This document shows, piece by piece, positions 1-11,167 of a stretch of 64,000 nt of DNA. The notes under the pieces are model-generated. The model ran no database searches. It had not been told where the DNA came from and worked only from the letters and a program-made list of their open reading frames with translations. Made by a program: the position numbers and the translations under genes. Within the stretch, counting starts at the first letter, position 1; every line of letters begins with the position of its first letter. The stretch is from Roseisalinus antarcticus (GTDB lineage Bacteria; Pseudomonadota; Alphaproteobacteria; Rhodobacterales; Rhodobacteraceae), in contig NZ_FWFZ01000014.1 of assembly GCF_900172355.1 (NCBI RefSeq), positions 39,764 to 103,763 of the forward strand, written 5' to 3'.

Positions 1-216
1 CATGAAGTGCAACACCTGCGGCGGCACCTCCGGGTGCAGCTGAGGCGCCAGATTATTCGCGAATAATCTGGGTTGCGCGAGACAAGATACGGGAGCGCCG
101 GGCAGTCAGGCAAATTCTGTCCCCCGCTTCCGTCCCGCCCCCCGAGGGGGGGCATGACGTTCAGGCCGCAGGCAGAAACCGGGCGGTACAAAGAACGAGC
201 CTGAACGGCAAACCTA
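1..216. other. Left-edge region without a confident gene
   Basis: Positions 2-43 read as a 13-residue open frame (M-K-C-N-T-C-G-G-T-S-G-C-S, then TGA) that could be the cysteine-rich C-terminus of a protein whose start lies outside the window; this cannot be decided here. The rest holds a perfect palindrome (48-71), a second GC hairpin (137-153, GCCCCCC / GGGGGGC) and no other convincing reading frame. Confidence 0.4.
48..71. repeat. Perfect 24-bp palindrome
   Basis: The half-site CCAGATTATTCG is followed immediately by its exact reverse complement, with no spacer. The core is AT-rich in an otherwise very GC-rich background. It begins five bases after the possible upstream stop codon and has no T-run, so it is not an ordinary intrinsic terminator. 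An operator for a dimeric regulator is an inference. Confidence 0.6.
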
Positions 217-243
217 ACGGGGGCTTCGGCCCCCGTTTTTTTT
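217..243 (+). terminator. Intrinsic terminator
   Basis: An 8-bp stem (ACGGGGGC / GCCCCCGT) closed by a TTCG tetraloop is followed by eight T residues. It would end plus-strand transcription entering from the left edge. The genes to its right are on the minus strand. Confidence 0.85.
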
Positions 244-363
244 ATGAAATTCAGGGCTTTGCAGGGGGATGTGAATGCGACGCACGACCTCGGGCCGCCG
301 AAGGTGGCGCGACCCTTCCGCCTTTGCGGGGCCTGGCCGCGACGGCGCCGGCGATCCCGGGAC

Positions 364-792
364 CTAGCCCCGCGGGATGTCGAAGCCCGGTTCCGCCAGC
401 TCGAAGCCTTCGAACCGGAACCCGGGCGAGACCGTGCAGCTGACCAGCGTCCAGTCGCCGGTGGAGCGGGCCGCCTGCCAGAACCCGGCCGGCACCAGGC
501 CCTGGGGGCGTTCGCCCGCCGCAAGATCCGGGCCGAGGGTCTGGTCCGTTGCCGGGCCGTCTCCGGTCTCGGCGATGGACAGAACCAGCGGCGCGCCCGC
601 GTTGTAGTGCCAGATCTCCACCGCATCGACCCGGTGCCAATGGCTGACCTCGCCGGCCTTGAGCAGGAAATAGATGCAGGTGCCCGCGGGGCGCGCGCCC
701 TCGGCCGCCTCCGCCACCCAGGTCTGGCGGAAATGGCCCCCCTCCGGATGCGGAGAGAGGCCGAGCGTCGCGACGATCTCGTCGGCGGTCAC
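364..792 (-). CDS. Cupin-superfamily protein, DUF985 type
   Basis: This 142-residue protein starts at a GTG six bases downstream of the enolase stop codon. It has the DUF985/cupin_5 pattern: an N-terminal segment with H-P-E-G-G-H-F-R-Q-T near residue 14, the S-H-W-H-R-V-D metal-type cupin motif, and a second cupin motif ending in C-T-V-S-P-G-F. The family's biochemical role is unsettled; some members resemble sugar-binding cupins. The position suggests co-transcription with eno. The frame is open further upstream, but that would run through enolase, so the GTG is the sensible start. Confidence 0.8.
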   Translation of the reverse strand: MTADEIVATLGLSPHPEGGHFRQTWVAEAAEGARPAGTCIYFLLKAGEVSHWHRVDAVEIWHYNAGAPLVLSIAETGDGPATDQTLGPDLAAGERPQGLVPAGFWQAARSTGDWTLVSCTVSPGFRFEGFELAEPGFDIPRG

Positions 793-797
793 CGGGC

Positions 798-3444
<2,647 letters not shown>

Positions 3445-3562
3445 GGGATCGTCCTGTGTCCTCGCCAGTCGTCTCTATCGCAGCGGGCCGCGCGAGGCCA
3501 GCCGCGCAACCGGGGGGGCGGGGCCGGTTCATGCGGCAGCCTCCGGTGGGGGGACTGAACAG

Positions 3563-4834
3563 CTAGGGCAGCAGCTCTGGCTCCCGGCTCAGCCGGGAGG
3601 CAAGGCGCCCGACGGTCAGCCCCTGAACGATGATCGAGAAGATCACGACCACATAGGTCGCCGTCAGGATCACGGGCTTCCACTCGCTGTCCGGCAGCGA
3701 CAGCGCCAGCGCGACCGAGATGCCGCCCTTCAGCCCGCCCCAGGTCATGATCGGGATCACCCCGGCCGAAAAGCTGCGGAACGGGCGCAGCAGCAGGACC
3801 GGCACGGCCACCGCCGCCAGGCGCGCCACCAGCGCCAGGGCGATGGCGAAGACCCCCGACAGCAGCAGGTCCGGCCCGAAGGCGACCGCGAAGACCTCGA
3901 AGCCGATCATCAGGAACAGCACCGCGTTGAGGATCTCGTCGACCAGAGTCCAGAAGGCATCGACATAGCGCCGCGTCTCTTCGGACATCCCGTGCCGGGT
4001 GCCGATCTCGCCGATCAGAAGCCCCGCGCAGACCGCCATGATCGGGGCCGAGACATGCAGTGCCACGGCCAGCTCGTATCCGCCGAACGCCAGCCCGAGG
4101 GTAATCAGCACCTCCAGCGAGTAATCGTCGATCCGGCGCATCACCCGGAAGGTGAGCCACCCCAGCACCAGGCCCAGCAGGGCCCCGCCGCCGGCCTCCT
4201 GCAGGAACAACAGGGCGGCGTCGGAAAGCCCACCCCCGGCACCCCCGGCACCCCCGGCATGGTGCGGGTCCGAAGGAAAGGCGAGGCCCAGCAGCACCAG
4301 GAACACGACATAGGCCACACCGTCGTTGAACAGGCTCTCTCCGGCGATCTTGGTCTCCAGCGCCTTGGGCAGGTCCGCGTTGCGCAGCACGCCCAGCACG
4401 GCGACCGGATCGGTCGGAGAGATCAGGGCGCCGAACACCAGCGCCACGATCAGCGGCATCCCCGTGAGCCAGGAAAAGCCGAAGCCCACGATGGCGGTCG
4501 ACAGGCCGATGCCGATGGTCGCCATCAGCATCACCGGCAGCCATTCCGCCCGCAGCCGCTCTAGCTTCACATGCAGCGCCCCGGCGAACAGCAGCAGGCC
4601 CAGCATCCCCTCCAGCAGCGCGTCCGAGAACTCGATCTCCAGCACACCCGCGCGGATCGTCTCGGCCACCGTGAGCGCGGGAAACAGCGCGTCGGTCACG
4701 AGCACGGCGAGCGAGGCCAGCAGCGCCACCACCAGGATCCCGATCGCCGAGGGCAGCCGCAGGAACAGGTAGTTGATCGTGCCGAAGGCGCCGGCGAGCA
4801 CGATAAGAAGCGAGGCAATCTGCAACAGGGTCAT
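3563..4834 (-). CDS. Na+/H+ antiporter, NhaP/CPA1 type
   Basis: This 423-residue integral membrane protein has about twelve membrane segments. It shows the CPA1 core: S-P-T-D-P-V-A-V in the fifth helix region, E-S-L-F-N-D-G-V-A with its ion-binding acidic residues, and the late W-G-G-L-K-G-G-I motif. It would exchange cytoplasmic Na+ (or K+) for protons, consistent with a marine lifestyle. A glycine-rich insertion (H-H-A-G-G-A-G-G-A-G-G-G) is encoded by a short tandem repeat near 4230-4260 and may vary in length between strains. The ATG at 4834 is preferred because the upstream extension is charged and overlaps the neighbouring gene. Confidence 0.9.
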   Translation of the reverse strand: MTLLQIASLLIVLAGAFGTINYLFLRLPSAIGILVVALLASLAVLVTDALFPALTVAETIRAGVLEIEFSDALLEGMLGLLLFAGALHVKLERLRAEWLPVMLMATIGIGLSTAIVGFGFSWLTGMPLIVALVFGALISPTDPVAVLGVLRNADLPKALETKIAGESLFNDGVAYVVFLVLLGLAFPSDPHHAGGAGGAGGGLSDAALLFLQEAGGGALLGLVLGWLTFRVMRRIDDYSLEVLITLGLAFGGYELAVALHVSAPIMAVCAGLLIGEIGTRHGMSEETRRYVDAFWTLVDEILNAVLFLMIGFEVFAVAFGPDLLLSGVFAIALALVARLAAVAVPVLLLRPFRSFSAGVIPIMTWGGLKGGISVALALSLPDSEWKPVILTATYVVVIFSIIVQGLTVGRLASRLSREPELLP

Positions 4835-4868
4835 CCGGCGCTCCGTGGCTTTGGTCGGTGGCCAAGCG

Positions 4869-5681
4869 CTAGCACGGGCGCGGGGGTCGGGAAACTCTGC
4901 CCGCGGCAAGGTGCGGGAATTTCATCCAGGTGCCCCCTAGGGGCCGCACCAACGCCCCGGTGCCGATCTTGAACCGCGCGAGGCCGGGTGCTGTCTCGGT
5001 GTCCACCTGCCCGAGGTCGAGGCAGCGCACGCCCCTGGCCTGCAACCAGAGGATCGCCTCCCAGAGCAGCCGGCGATGGCTGTCCCGCCGCCGCGCCTCC
5101 GGCCCGCTCCAGCCGATGTGATAGGTCGCGGTGTCGCCGTGCAGGACCAGCAGGATGCCCGCGTCCTCGCCGCTTTGCAGGACCCGGACAGCCCCCGGCG
5201 CGACCGCTGCCATCGCCGCCGTGAGGCCGAGGGGCAAGGCGCGGTAGCGCCGCCGCCGGCGCTGCGCCGCCTCCCGCGCCAGAAGCCAGCCGTGCCGGGC
5301 GGGGTCGAAGGCGGCATGGTTCAGCCCCGGCGCCTCGGCCCGCCGCAGCGCTGTCCGCCAGGCCCCGTGCAGCCGCAGGCGCAGATCCTCCGGCGCGGGC
5401 GCGAGGTCCAGCAGCGCCACATGGGACGGCGTGGCGATGCGCCGGTAGCCCATGGCGCGCAGCGCGGCCCCGCAGGCGGCGCTTTCGGCATTGACGATCA
5501 GGGGGCGGAGGCCGTCGGCCGGGCCGGGGATCTCCGCGCGCGAGCTCAGCGTCAGCGGCAGGCCGCAGACCCGGCGTCGGACCACCAGCAGGCGCGCCTC
5601 GCCCAGGCACACCCGGAAGGTCTCGACGCCCAGCGCGGCCAGCGCCTCGGCAAAGATCGGATGTTGCTGCAACGCATTCAT
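4869..5681 (-). CDS. GNAT-like acetyltransferase (FemAB/BioF2-type fold)
   Basis: This 270-residue protein has a C-terminal half (Y-H-I-G-W-S-G, L-L-W-E-A-I, L-D-L-G-Q-V-D-T-E, A-R-F-K-I-G-T-G) that matches the GNAT/BioF2-like fold in which a small acyl or aminoacyl group is moved. The N-terminal half has no clear motif. The acceptor is unknown. The start M-N-A-L-Q-Q at 5681 avoids a poor upstream extension. It sits 34 bp before the antiporter and may be co-transcribed with it. Confidence 0.7.
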   Translation of the reverse strand: MNALQQHPIFAEALAALGVETFRVCLGEARLLVVRRRVCGLPLTLSSRAEIPGPADGLRPLIVNAESAACGAALRAMGYRRIATPSHVALLDLAPAPEDLRLRLHGAWRTALRRAEAPGLNHAAFDPARHGWLLAREAAQRRRRRYRALPLGLTAAMAAVAPGAVRVLQSGEDAGILLVLHGDTATYHIGWSGPEARRRDSHRRLLWEAILWLQARGVRCLDLGQVDTETAPGLARFKIGTGALVRPLGGTWMKFPHLAAGRVSRPPRPC

Positions 5682-5726
5682 GGCCCAGTTAGGACAAAGT
5701 AAACCTAAGGGCGCGTTAATGGCGCC

Positions 5727-5864
5727 ATGCGCGAGATCAAGAAGATTGCCGGCATTCATGCCCCCGCAATGCGGCTGACCCCGCTTGGTGCGGCGCTTCT
5801 GGCCGCGGGGATTGCCCTGCCGGCCGGGCTCCTGCTCTGTGGGCTGGATTGGCTGGTGTTCTGA
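5727..5864 (+). CDS. Small single-span membrane protein (45 residues)
   Basis: This short open frame begins M-R-E-I-K-K-I-A and then has a hydrophobic segment (roughly residues 18-44, L-G-A-A-L-L-A-A-G to L-D-W-L-V-F). The basic N-terminus followed by one apolar helix is typical of small inner-membrane proteins. It is divergent from the GNAT-like gene with only 45 bp between starts. I do not recognise a family. Support comes from composition and position only. Confidence 0.45.
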   Translation: MREIKKIAGIHAPAMRLTPLGAALLAAGIALPAGLLLCGLDWLVF

Positions 5865-6008
5865 CGGGCGGTTCCTGACGGGACAGGGCAAGACGTCGCG
5901 CGGGCTCCGCAGGTGGGACCCTTTGCCGGACGTGAGGCATCATTGCGGACCGAGGGGCACGTCGTCAGGCCAGCTTTCAAGCAGGTCCAAGATGAGGGAA
6001 AGCCCGGC

Positions 6009-6452
6009 TCAGGGGCCGCTCTCGGACGCGGCATCGCAAAAGAGGTTGCAGCAGCAAGACAGCAGGCCGACGGCGTCGTCCAGATCCCCCTCGGTGCGGA
6101 CGTTGTTCCCGCCGGCGGGGAAATCGAACAGCGCCCAGGGCTCGAAGCGCACACCCTTGTCGCCCGTCTCGATGAAGCGGGCGACCACGAGTTCGCCCGG
6201 GCGGCCGCGGAACAGCGCCAGCGACATCAGGATGCCGTCCGGAACCGGTCGGGTGTGGCGCAGGGCCCCGGGGCTGAACCCGGTCAGCTCGGCGGCGGAA
6301 AGCGGTGTGCGCTCGAACCCGCCGCGCACCGCTTCGCCGGCCGCCTCTATGGCCGCGGCGCGGAGGCGAAAGCGCCCCTCGACGAAGGCGGCGGATCGTG
6401 ACGCTCCCCTTATGCAAAGCGCCCGGCGACCCGGGTGACGTGGTGCCTGCAT
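6009..6452 (-). CDS. Hypothetical protein
   Basis: This open frame of up to 147 codons is not recognised. The part from about codon 24 onward (F-V-E-G-R-F-R-L-R-A-A-A-I-E-A-A-G-E) reads like a genuine soluble domain, with I-E-T-G-D-K-G-V-R-F-E-P-W-A-L-F-D-F and a C-terminal cysteine cluster C-C-C-N-L-F-C. The start is uncertain because the first ~20 codons overlap the preceding gene in another frame and no convincing ribosome site is seen. It may be the second gene of a two-gene unit with 6410-6652. Confidence 0.45.
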   Translation of the reverse strand: MQAPRHPGRRALCIRGASRSAAFVEGRFRLRAAAIEAAGEAVRGGFERTPLSAAELTGFSPGALRHTRPVPDGILMSLALFRGRPGELVVARFIETGDKGVRFEPWALFDFPAGGNNVRTEGDLDDAVGLLSCCCNLFCDAASESGP

Positions 6453-6652
6453 TCGGCCCCCTCGGCCTCGCAGGCCACCTCCAACCCGTTGCGGGACAGG
6501 ATCGGCACCGGCAGCGCAGTGCGCAGGCGGTCGTGCTCCTCGGGCGGCGTCTGCCGCAGAATCCGACCTTGTCTCTCTCCGAACGCCGGGTAATCGGCGC
6601 GGGCAAAGACGTCGGAAAAGACGTGGGCCTTCAGCACCGCGTCGCGCATCAT
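6410..6652 (-). CDS. Hypothetical protein (80 residues)
   Basis: This small protein begins M-M-R-D-A-V-L-K-A-H-V-F and ends H-H-V-T-R-V-A-G-R-F-A. It has no motif I recognise; two cysteines lie near the end (V-A-C-E-A-E-G-A-E-C). It overlaps the start of the next minus-strand frame. Whether the two are separate genes or one gene broken by a frameshift cannot be settled here. Between it and tyrS (6653-6876) I see no convincing gene. Confidence 0.4.
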   Translation of the reverse strand: MMRDAVLKAHVFSDVFARADYPAFGERQGRILRQTPPEEHDRLRTALPVPILSRNGLEVACEAEGAECRHHVTRVAGRFA

Positions 6653-6876
6653 TGGGCGCAGACGCACAAGCAGAGAGCGCCCTTCTTGCGGCTCACGTGC
6701 GCTTCGTTGACCATTCGAGCCAGGAAGATCGCTTGCGCCCCATCGAGGCAAGGGTGCGGATCTTGCAGGCGCCGATGCCCCCGGTCGAGACCCCGGCCGC
6801 GCCTTGCGCACCGCTTCCCTTCATCGCGCAAGGGTGGCCGGTCCGCCGGCCCCCCTCACCATTGCATCAAGGCCCG

Positions 6877-8127
6877 TCAGCCAAGCTGAACCAGCGCGTG
6901 CCGCTTCTTTCCGGCCGAGAGCTTGATCGGCGCCGACAGCGCACCGCGATCCAGCACCAGCCCCGCATCGGTCAGCGGCTGGTCGTCGAGCCGCGCACCG
7001 TTGTCGGCGATCAGGCGCTTGGCCTCCTTGCCAGAGCCGGCAAGCCCGGACCGGACGATCAGCTGCACCACCGAGATCCCGTCGCCCACTTCCTCGGCCG
7101 ACAGCACCAGGGTGGGCAGGTCGTCACCGACGCCGCCCTTCTCGAACACCTCGCGGGCGGTCGCTTCGGCCGCGCGGGCCGCCTCGGGCCCGTGCAGCAG
7201 GCCCGTCACCTCGTTGGCCAGCAGGATCTTGGCCTCGTTGATCTCGGAGCCTTCCAGCCGCCCCATCCGGTCGCATTCCTCCACCGGCACTTCGGTAAAA
7301 AGCTTCAGGAACCGCCCCGTGTCGGCATCGGTCGTGTTCCGCCAGAACTGCCAGAAGGCGTAGGGCGACAGCATCTCGGCATCCAGCCAGATCGCGCCGC
7401 CCTGGCTCTTGCCCATCTTGCGCCCGTCCGAGGTGGTCAGCAGCGGCGTGGTCAGGCCATAGATCTCGTGGTCGAGCACCCGGCGCGTCAGGTCGATGCC
7501 GTTGACGATGTTGCCCCATTGGTCGGACCCGCCCATCTGCAACAGGCAGCCGTGTCGGCGGTTGAGCTCGAGGAAATCGTAGGCCTGCAGGATCATGTAG
7601 TTGAACTCGAGAAACGACAGCGACTGCTCGCGGTCGAGCCGCGATTTCACGGATTCGAACGACAGCATCCGGTTGACCGAGAAGTGCCGCCCGATGTCGC
7701 GCAGGAAATCGAGGTAGTTGAGCCCGTCGAGCCATTCGGCATTGTTGAGCATCATCGCGTCGCCGTCGCCCGCGCCGTAGCCGAGGTATTGCGAGAACAC
7801 GCGCCCCATCCCGGCGATGTTGTCGTCGATCTGCGCCGGCGACAGCAGCGGGCGCTCGTCGGCCCGGAACGACGGGTCGCCCACCTTGGTGGTGCCCCCG
7901 CCCATCAGCGTGATCGGCTTGTGCCCGGTCTTCTGGAACCAGCGCAGCAGCATGATGTTCAGCAGGTGGCCGACATGCAGCGACCGCGCGGTGGCGTCAT
8001 AGCCGATATAGGCCGTGACCGGCCCCCGCGACAGGGCGTCGTCCAGTCCCTGGTAGTCGGTGCAATCGGCCAGAAAGCCCCGCTCCATTATGGTGGCCAT
8101 GAAATCCGATTTCGGGTGGTAGGTCAT
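6877..8127 (-). CDS. tyrS: Tyrosyl-tRNA synthetase
   Basis: This 416-residue class I aminoacyl-tRNA synthetase charges tRNA-Tyr. It contains the HIGH-type motif (H-V-G-H-L, near residue 48) and the KMSKS-type motif (K-M-G-K-S, near residue 240). Between them lie the tyrosine-site stretches Y-M-I-L-Q-A-Y-D-F and [13 protein letters not shown]-terminal S4-like RNA-binding domain covers about residues 350-416 ([13 protein letters not shown]). It is divergent from anmK, sharing a 64-bp promoter region. Confidence 0.98.
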   Translation of the reverse strand: MTYHPKSDFMATIMERGFLADCTDYQGLDDALSRGPVTAYIGYDATARSLHVGHLLNIMLLRWFQKTGHKPITLMGGGTTKVGDPSFRADERPLLSPAQIDDNIAGMGRVFSQYLGYGAGDGDAMMLNNAEWLDGLNYLDFLRDIGRHFSVNRMLSFESVKSRLDREQSLSFLEFNYMILQAYDFLELNRRHGCLLQMGGSDQWGNIVNGIDLTRRVLDHEIYGLTTPLLTTSDGRKMGKSQGGAIWLDAEMLSPYAFWQFWRNTTDADTGRFLKLFTEVPVEECDRMGRLEGSEINEAKILLANEVTGLLHGPEAARAAEATAREVFEKGGVGDDLPTLVLSAEEVGDGISVVQLIVRSGLAGSGKEAKRLIADNGARLDDQPLTDAGLVLDRGALSAPIKLSAGKKRHALVQLG

Positions 8128-8191
8128 CGCTCTTGTTCCTTTCGGCCGCGCGAGGCACTCTATAGGGCGAGGCCGGTCAGAGGAAAAGCGG

Positions 8192-9346
8192 ATGTTGAAG
8201 ACGGGGCCCGTCCGGGCGCTTGGGGCGATGTCGGGCACGTCGCTCGACGGGGTCGATGCCGCCGTGATCGTGACCGACGGCCACGAGATCCTGGAGTTCG
8301 GCGAGACCGCGTATCGGCCCTATTCGCCCACCGACCGGATGATCCTGCGCGGGGCCCTCGGGCTCTGGCCGGGCGAGCCCGGGGTCGCCGCCGCGACCGA
8401 GGTGGTGGACGATTGCCACATGGCCTGTCTTGCCGGTCTCGCCGCCGACCTCGTGGGGTTTCACGGCCAGACCCTGGCCCACGATCCCGCCGGGCGCGGC
8501 ACCCACCAGGCGGGCGACGGGCAGGCGCTGGCCGATTACCTGCGCCTGCCGGTGGTCTGGGATTTCCGCAGTTCCGACGTGCGGCTGGGCGGGCAGGGTG
8601 CGCCGCTGGCCCCGTTCTATCATTTCGCATTGGCCCGCCGCATCAGGGCCAGGGCACCGCTGGCCTTCCTCAACCTCGGCGGGGTCGGCAACCTGACCTG
8701 GATCGACCCTGCGCACCCCAGGCCCGAGACCGAGGGCGCCCTGCTGGCTTTCGACACCGGCCCGGCGAATGCGCCGATCGACGACCTGATGATGCAACGC
8801 CGTGGCCTGCCGCGGGATGCGGACGGGGCCCTGGCCCGGCAGGGCGATGTCGACGAAGGCGTGCTGGACGGCTTTCTCAAGCACCGGTTCTTTGCCCGGA
8901 TGCCGCCGAAATCCCTCGACCGGGACGCCTTCGCGGCGCTGTCGCAGGCTGTCGCCGGGCTTTCCGATGCCGATGCGGCCGCCACGCTCACCGCATGTGC
9001 GGCCGCCGCGGTCGTGGGCGGGCTGGAGCATTGCCCGATCCCGCCCGAGCGGTTGCTCGTCACCGGCGGGGGGCGCCACAACGCCACCCTGATGGAGATG
9101 ATCGCCGCCGGCGCCGACATCCCCGTCGTCCCGGTGGAGGCCGTGGGCCTCGATGGCGACATGCTCGAGGCGCAGGCCTTCGCCTATCTGGCCGTGCGGG
9201 TGATCCGCGGCCTGCCGACCAGTTGCCCAGGCACGACAGGCGTGGCCGCCGCCGTGGGCGGCGGACAGCTCAGCCGGCCCCAGCATCGCCTGGCGGCTCA
9301 GGCAGGCGCGGCACCCGCGGGCACAAGGGCCCACACGGGGATGTGA
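8192..9346 (+). CDS. anmK: Anhydro-N-acetylmuramic acid kinase
   Basis: This 384-residue cytosolic kinase opens and phosphorylates 1,6-anhydroMurNAc to MurNAc-6-phosphate in peptidoglycan recycling. The N-terminal [11 protein letters not shown], the G-F-H-G-Q-T substrate loop, [15 protein letters not shown] and the C-terminal T-G-G-G-R-H-N motif are all present. Family members usually end soon after a G-L-P-x-S-x-P-G-T-T-G motif; here about 25 further residues follow, so the tail may be strain-specific. A tyrS-anmK divergent pair is common in this group. Confidence 0.95.
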   Translation: MLKTGPVRALGAMSGTSLDGVDAAVIVTDGHEILEFGETAYRPYSPTDRMILRGALGLWPGEPGVAAATEVVDDCHMACLAGLAADLVGFHGQTLAHDPAGRGTHQAGDGQALADYLRLPVVWDFRSSDVRLGGQGAPLAPFYHFALARRIRARAPLAFLNLGGVGNLTWIDPAHPRPETEGALLAFDTGPANAPIDDLMMQRRGLPRDADGALARQGDVDEGVLDGFLKHRFFARMPPKSLDRDAFAALSQAVAGLSDADAAATLTACAAAAVVGGLEHCPIPPERLLVTGGGRHNATLMEMIAAGADIPVVPVEAVGLDGDMLEAQAFAYLAVRVIRGLPTSCPGTTGVAAAVGGGQLSRPQHRLAAQAGAAPAGTRAHTGM

Positions 9347-9527
9347 CCGCGCCGGGCCACGTCCCCGCGCCAAATCCAGCCGATTCCGTCGCGCCAGGTG
9401 GCGGGGATTGGCCGAGCGCCGCCCCCTGCGCAAGCCGCCGATTGAACCGCCTCCCCGATGATCCGTTATGTCGCTCTCACGACGCGGCCCGCAAACAGGC
9501 AAGGGCCCCATCGACAGGAGTATGACC

Positions 9528-10133
9528 ATGAGATTGACAGCCACCACAGCGCTGATCCTCGCAGCGACCACCCCGGCCTTCGCCGGCGGTCTGGCCGATC
9601 CGGCCCCCGACCAGGTGGTCGCCCCGGTGCAGATGGCGCCGCCTGCGCCGGTGCCCGCACCGGGCAACTGGACCGGTTTCTACGGCGGTGCGCAGCTTGG
9701 CTATGGCCGGATCGAGGCGGACCCGCTGGAGGACGGCGAGGCGACCGGCGCCACCTACGGTCTGCACGGCGGCTACCTTTACGATTTCGGCAGCATCGTC
9801 GCCGGCGCCGAGATCGACTACGAGGGCAGCAACATTTCCGACGACCCCACGGGCATCGACTTCGACCGTTTCGCACGGGCCAAGCTGCGTGTCGGCTATG
9901 ACGCCGGACGGTTCCAGCCCTACCTCACGGGCGGCGCTGTCTGGGCGCAGACCAGCGGGGCGCTGGATGCCGAGGACTACGGCCGCTTTGCCGGTCTCGG
10001 CGTGGAGTACAAGGTGACCGACCGCGTCCGCGTCGGCGGCGAGGTGCTGCAGCACCAGTTCGAGGATTTCGACGGCACCGGGCTCGACCTCGATGCCACC
10101 ACGGCCTCGGCCAGGGTGTCGTTCCAGTTCTGA
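9528..10133 (+). CDS. Outer-membrane beta-barrel protein (porin-like, OmpA-type barrel)
   Basis: The 201-residue precursor has an N-terminal signal peptide (M-R-L-T-A-T-T-A-L-I-L-A-A-T-T-P-A-F-A, cleavage expected before G-G). The mature part starts with a proline-rich linker, then N-W-T-G-F-Y-G-G-A-Q-L-G-Y-G, the start of the alphaproteobacterial 'outer membrane beta-barrel' family, and ends in alternating strands with a terminal phenylalanine (V-S-F-Q-F). ATG 9528 lies 7 bases after a GGAG site; ATG 9522 is too close to it. It is monocistronic. Confidence 0.85.
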   Translation: MRLTATTALILAATTPAFAGGLADPAPDQVVAPVQMAPPAPVPAPGNWTGFYGGAQLGYGRIEADPLEDGEATGATYGLHGGYLYDFGSIVAGAEIDYEGSNISDDPTGIDFDRFARAKLRVGYDAGRFQPYLTGGAVWAQTSGALDAEDYGRFAGLGVEYKVTDRVRVGGEVLQHQFEDFDGTGLDLDATTASARVSFQF

Positions 10134-10291
10134 GGCGCGACGTATCACTCTTCGGGTCGGGCCAGATTGCGCTCGCCCGTCGACCGGGGCCCTGATGAAC
10201 CCCTCATCCCCCCAAAAGGGCCTCCGGTTCCAGGGCGGCGTTCTGCAGATCGCAGGGCGCCGCTTTTGGTTTCAGGATGGACGGGACGGGC

Positions 10292-11116
10292 TCAGTCCGT
10301 CTCGCGGTGCAGCAGCGCGTCGATCCGGCTGCCCGAGGCGGCGCGGCCCAGCGTGACGAAGCTGCCCCGCCCGAACATGTCGCCGGCCGCATCGAGGATC
10401 GCCTTGTGCGTCACCCGCGCCAGCGACGAGCCGAGCGACAGCCGCGCCACGCCGGCCTCGGCGTATTCCTGCAGCGATTGGTTGGCATATTGACCGGCCA
10501 CCAGCGCGTTGACCGGCGCGGTGGTTTCGGCGCAGATCCGGCGCAGGTCGTCCATATGCGCGGGCAACGGCGCGTAAAGGCAATCGGCTCCCGCGGCCTC
10601 ATAGGCCTTGAGCCGATCCAGCGCCGCGTCGATCCCGTAGGCCCCCAGCATCAGACCGTCGGCCCGCGCCGTCAGCACGAAATCGCGGTCGAGACCGCGC
10701 GCGGCCTCCACCGCCGCGGCGATCCGGGCCACGGCCAGATCGAAGGGATAGGCCGTGTCCGAGGGCAGGGCGATATCCTCGATGCAGATCCCGGCCAGGC
10801 CGGTCTCGGCCGCAAGACGCACGGTTTCGGCCACCTCTTCGGGGGATTGGCCGAAGCCGTTCTCGAAATCGCCCTGCACCGGAACCGAGACGGCGTCGAC
10901 GATGTCGCGGGCATGGGCCAGCGCCTCGTCCCGGGTGATGGTGCCGCCGTCGGGCCGGCCGAGGGTAAAGGCATGGGCCGCCGAAGACGTCGCGATCGCC
11001 TTGGCGCCCAGCGCCTCGAGCATGCGGGCAGAGCCGCGGTCCCAGGCATTGGCCAGGATGAACGGGTCTCCCGGCACATGCAGGGCACGGAACGTGGCGC
11101 CGGGATCGTCTGACAT
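10292..11116 (-). CDS. Isocitrate lyase/PEP mutase-superfamily protein
   Basis: This 274-residue TIM-barrel enzyme of the PEP-mutase/ICL type has N-A-W-D-R-G-S-A near residue 24, the magnesium-site stretch G-D-F-E-N-G-F-G near residue 84, and I-C-I-E-D near residue 108. Relatives cleave C-C or P-C bonds (methylisocitrate, oxaloacetate, phosphonopyruvate). The K-K-C-G-H catalytic loop of true isocitrate lyase is absent, so the substrate is open. It lies 52 bp after ornithine cyclodeaminase on the same strand. Confidence 0.85.
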   Translation of the reverse strand: MSDDPGATFRALHVPGDPFILANAWDRGSARMLEALGAKAIATSSAAHAFTLGRPDGGTITRDEALAHARDIVDAVSVPVQGDFENGFGQSPEEVAETVRLAAETGLAGICIEDIALPSDTAYPFDLAVARIAAAVEAARGLDRDFVLTARADGLMLGAYGIDAALDRLKAYEAAGADCLYAPLPAHMDDLRRICAETTAPVNALVAGQYANQSLQEYAEAGVARLSLGSSLARVTHKAILDAAGDMFGRGSFVTLGRAASGSRIDALLHRETD

Positions 11117-11167
11117 CTGGTTTCTCCGGGGGAGGTGACCGGGCAAGCCTACGGCCAAGCCGCCCCG

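Noticed and set aside
6652..9525. Plus-strand 957-codon frame
   Set aside because: It runs antisense to tyrS and out of frame through anmK; no family features.
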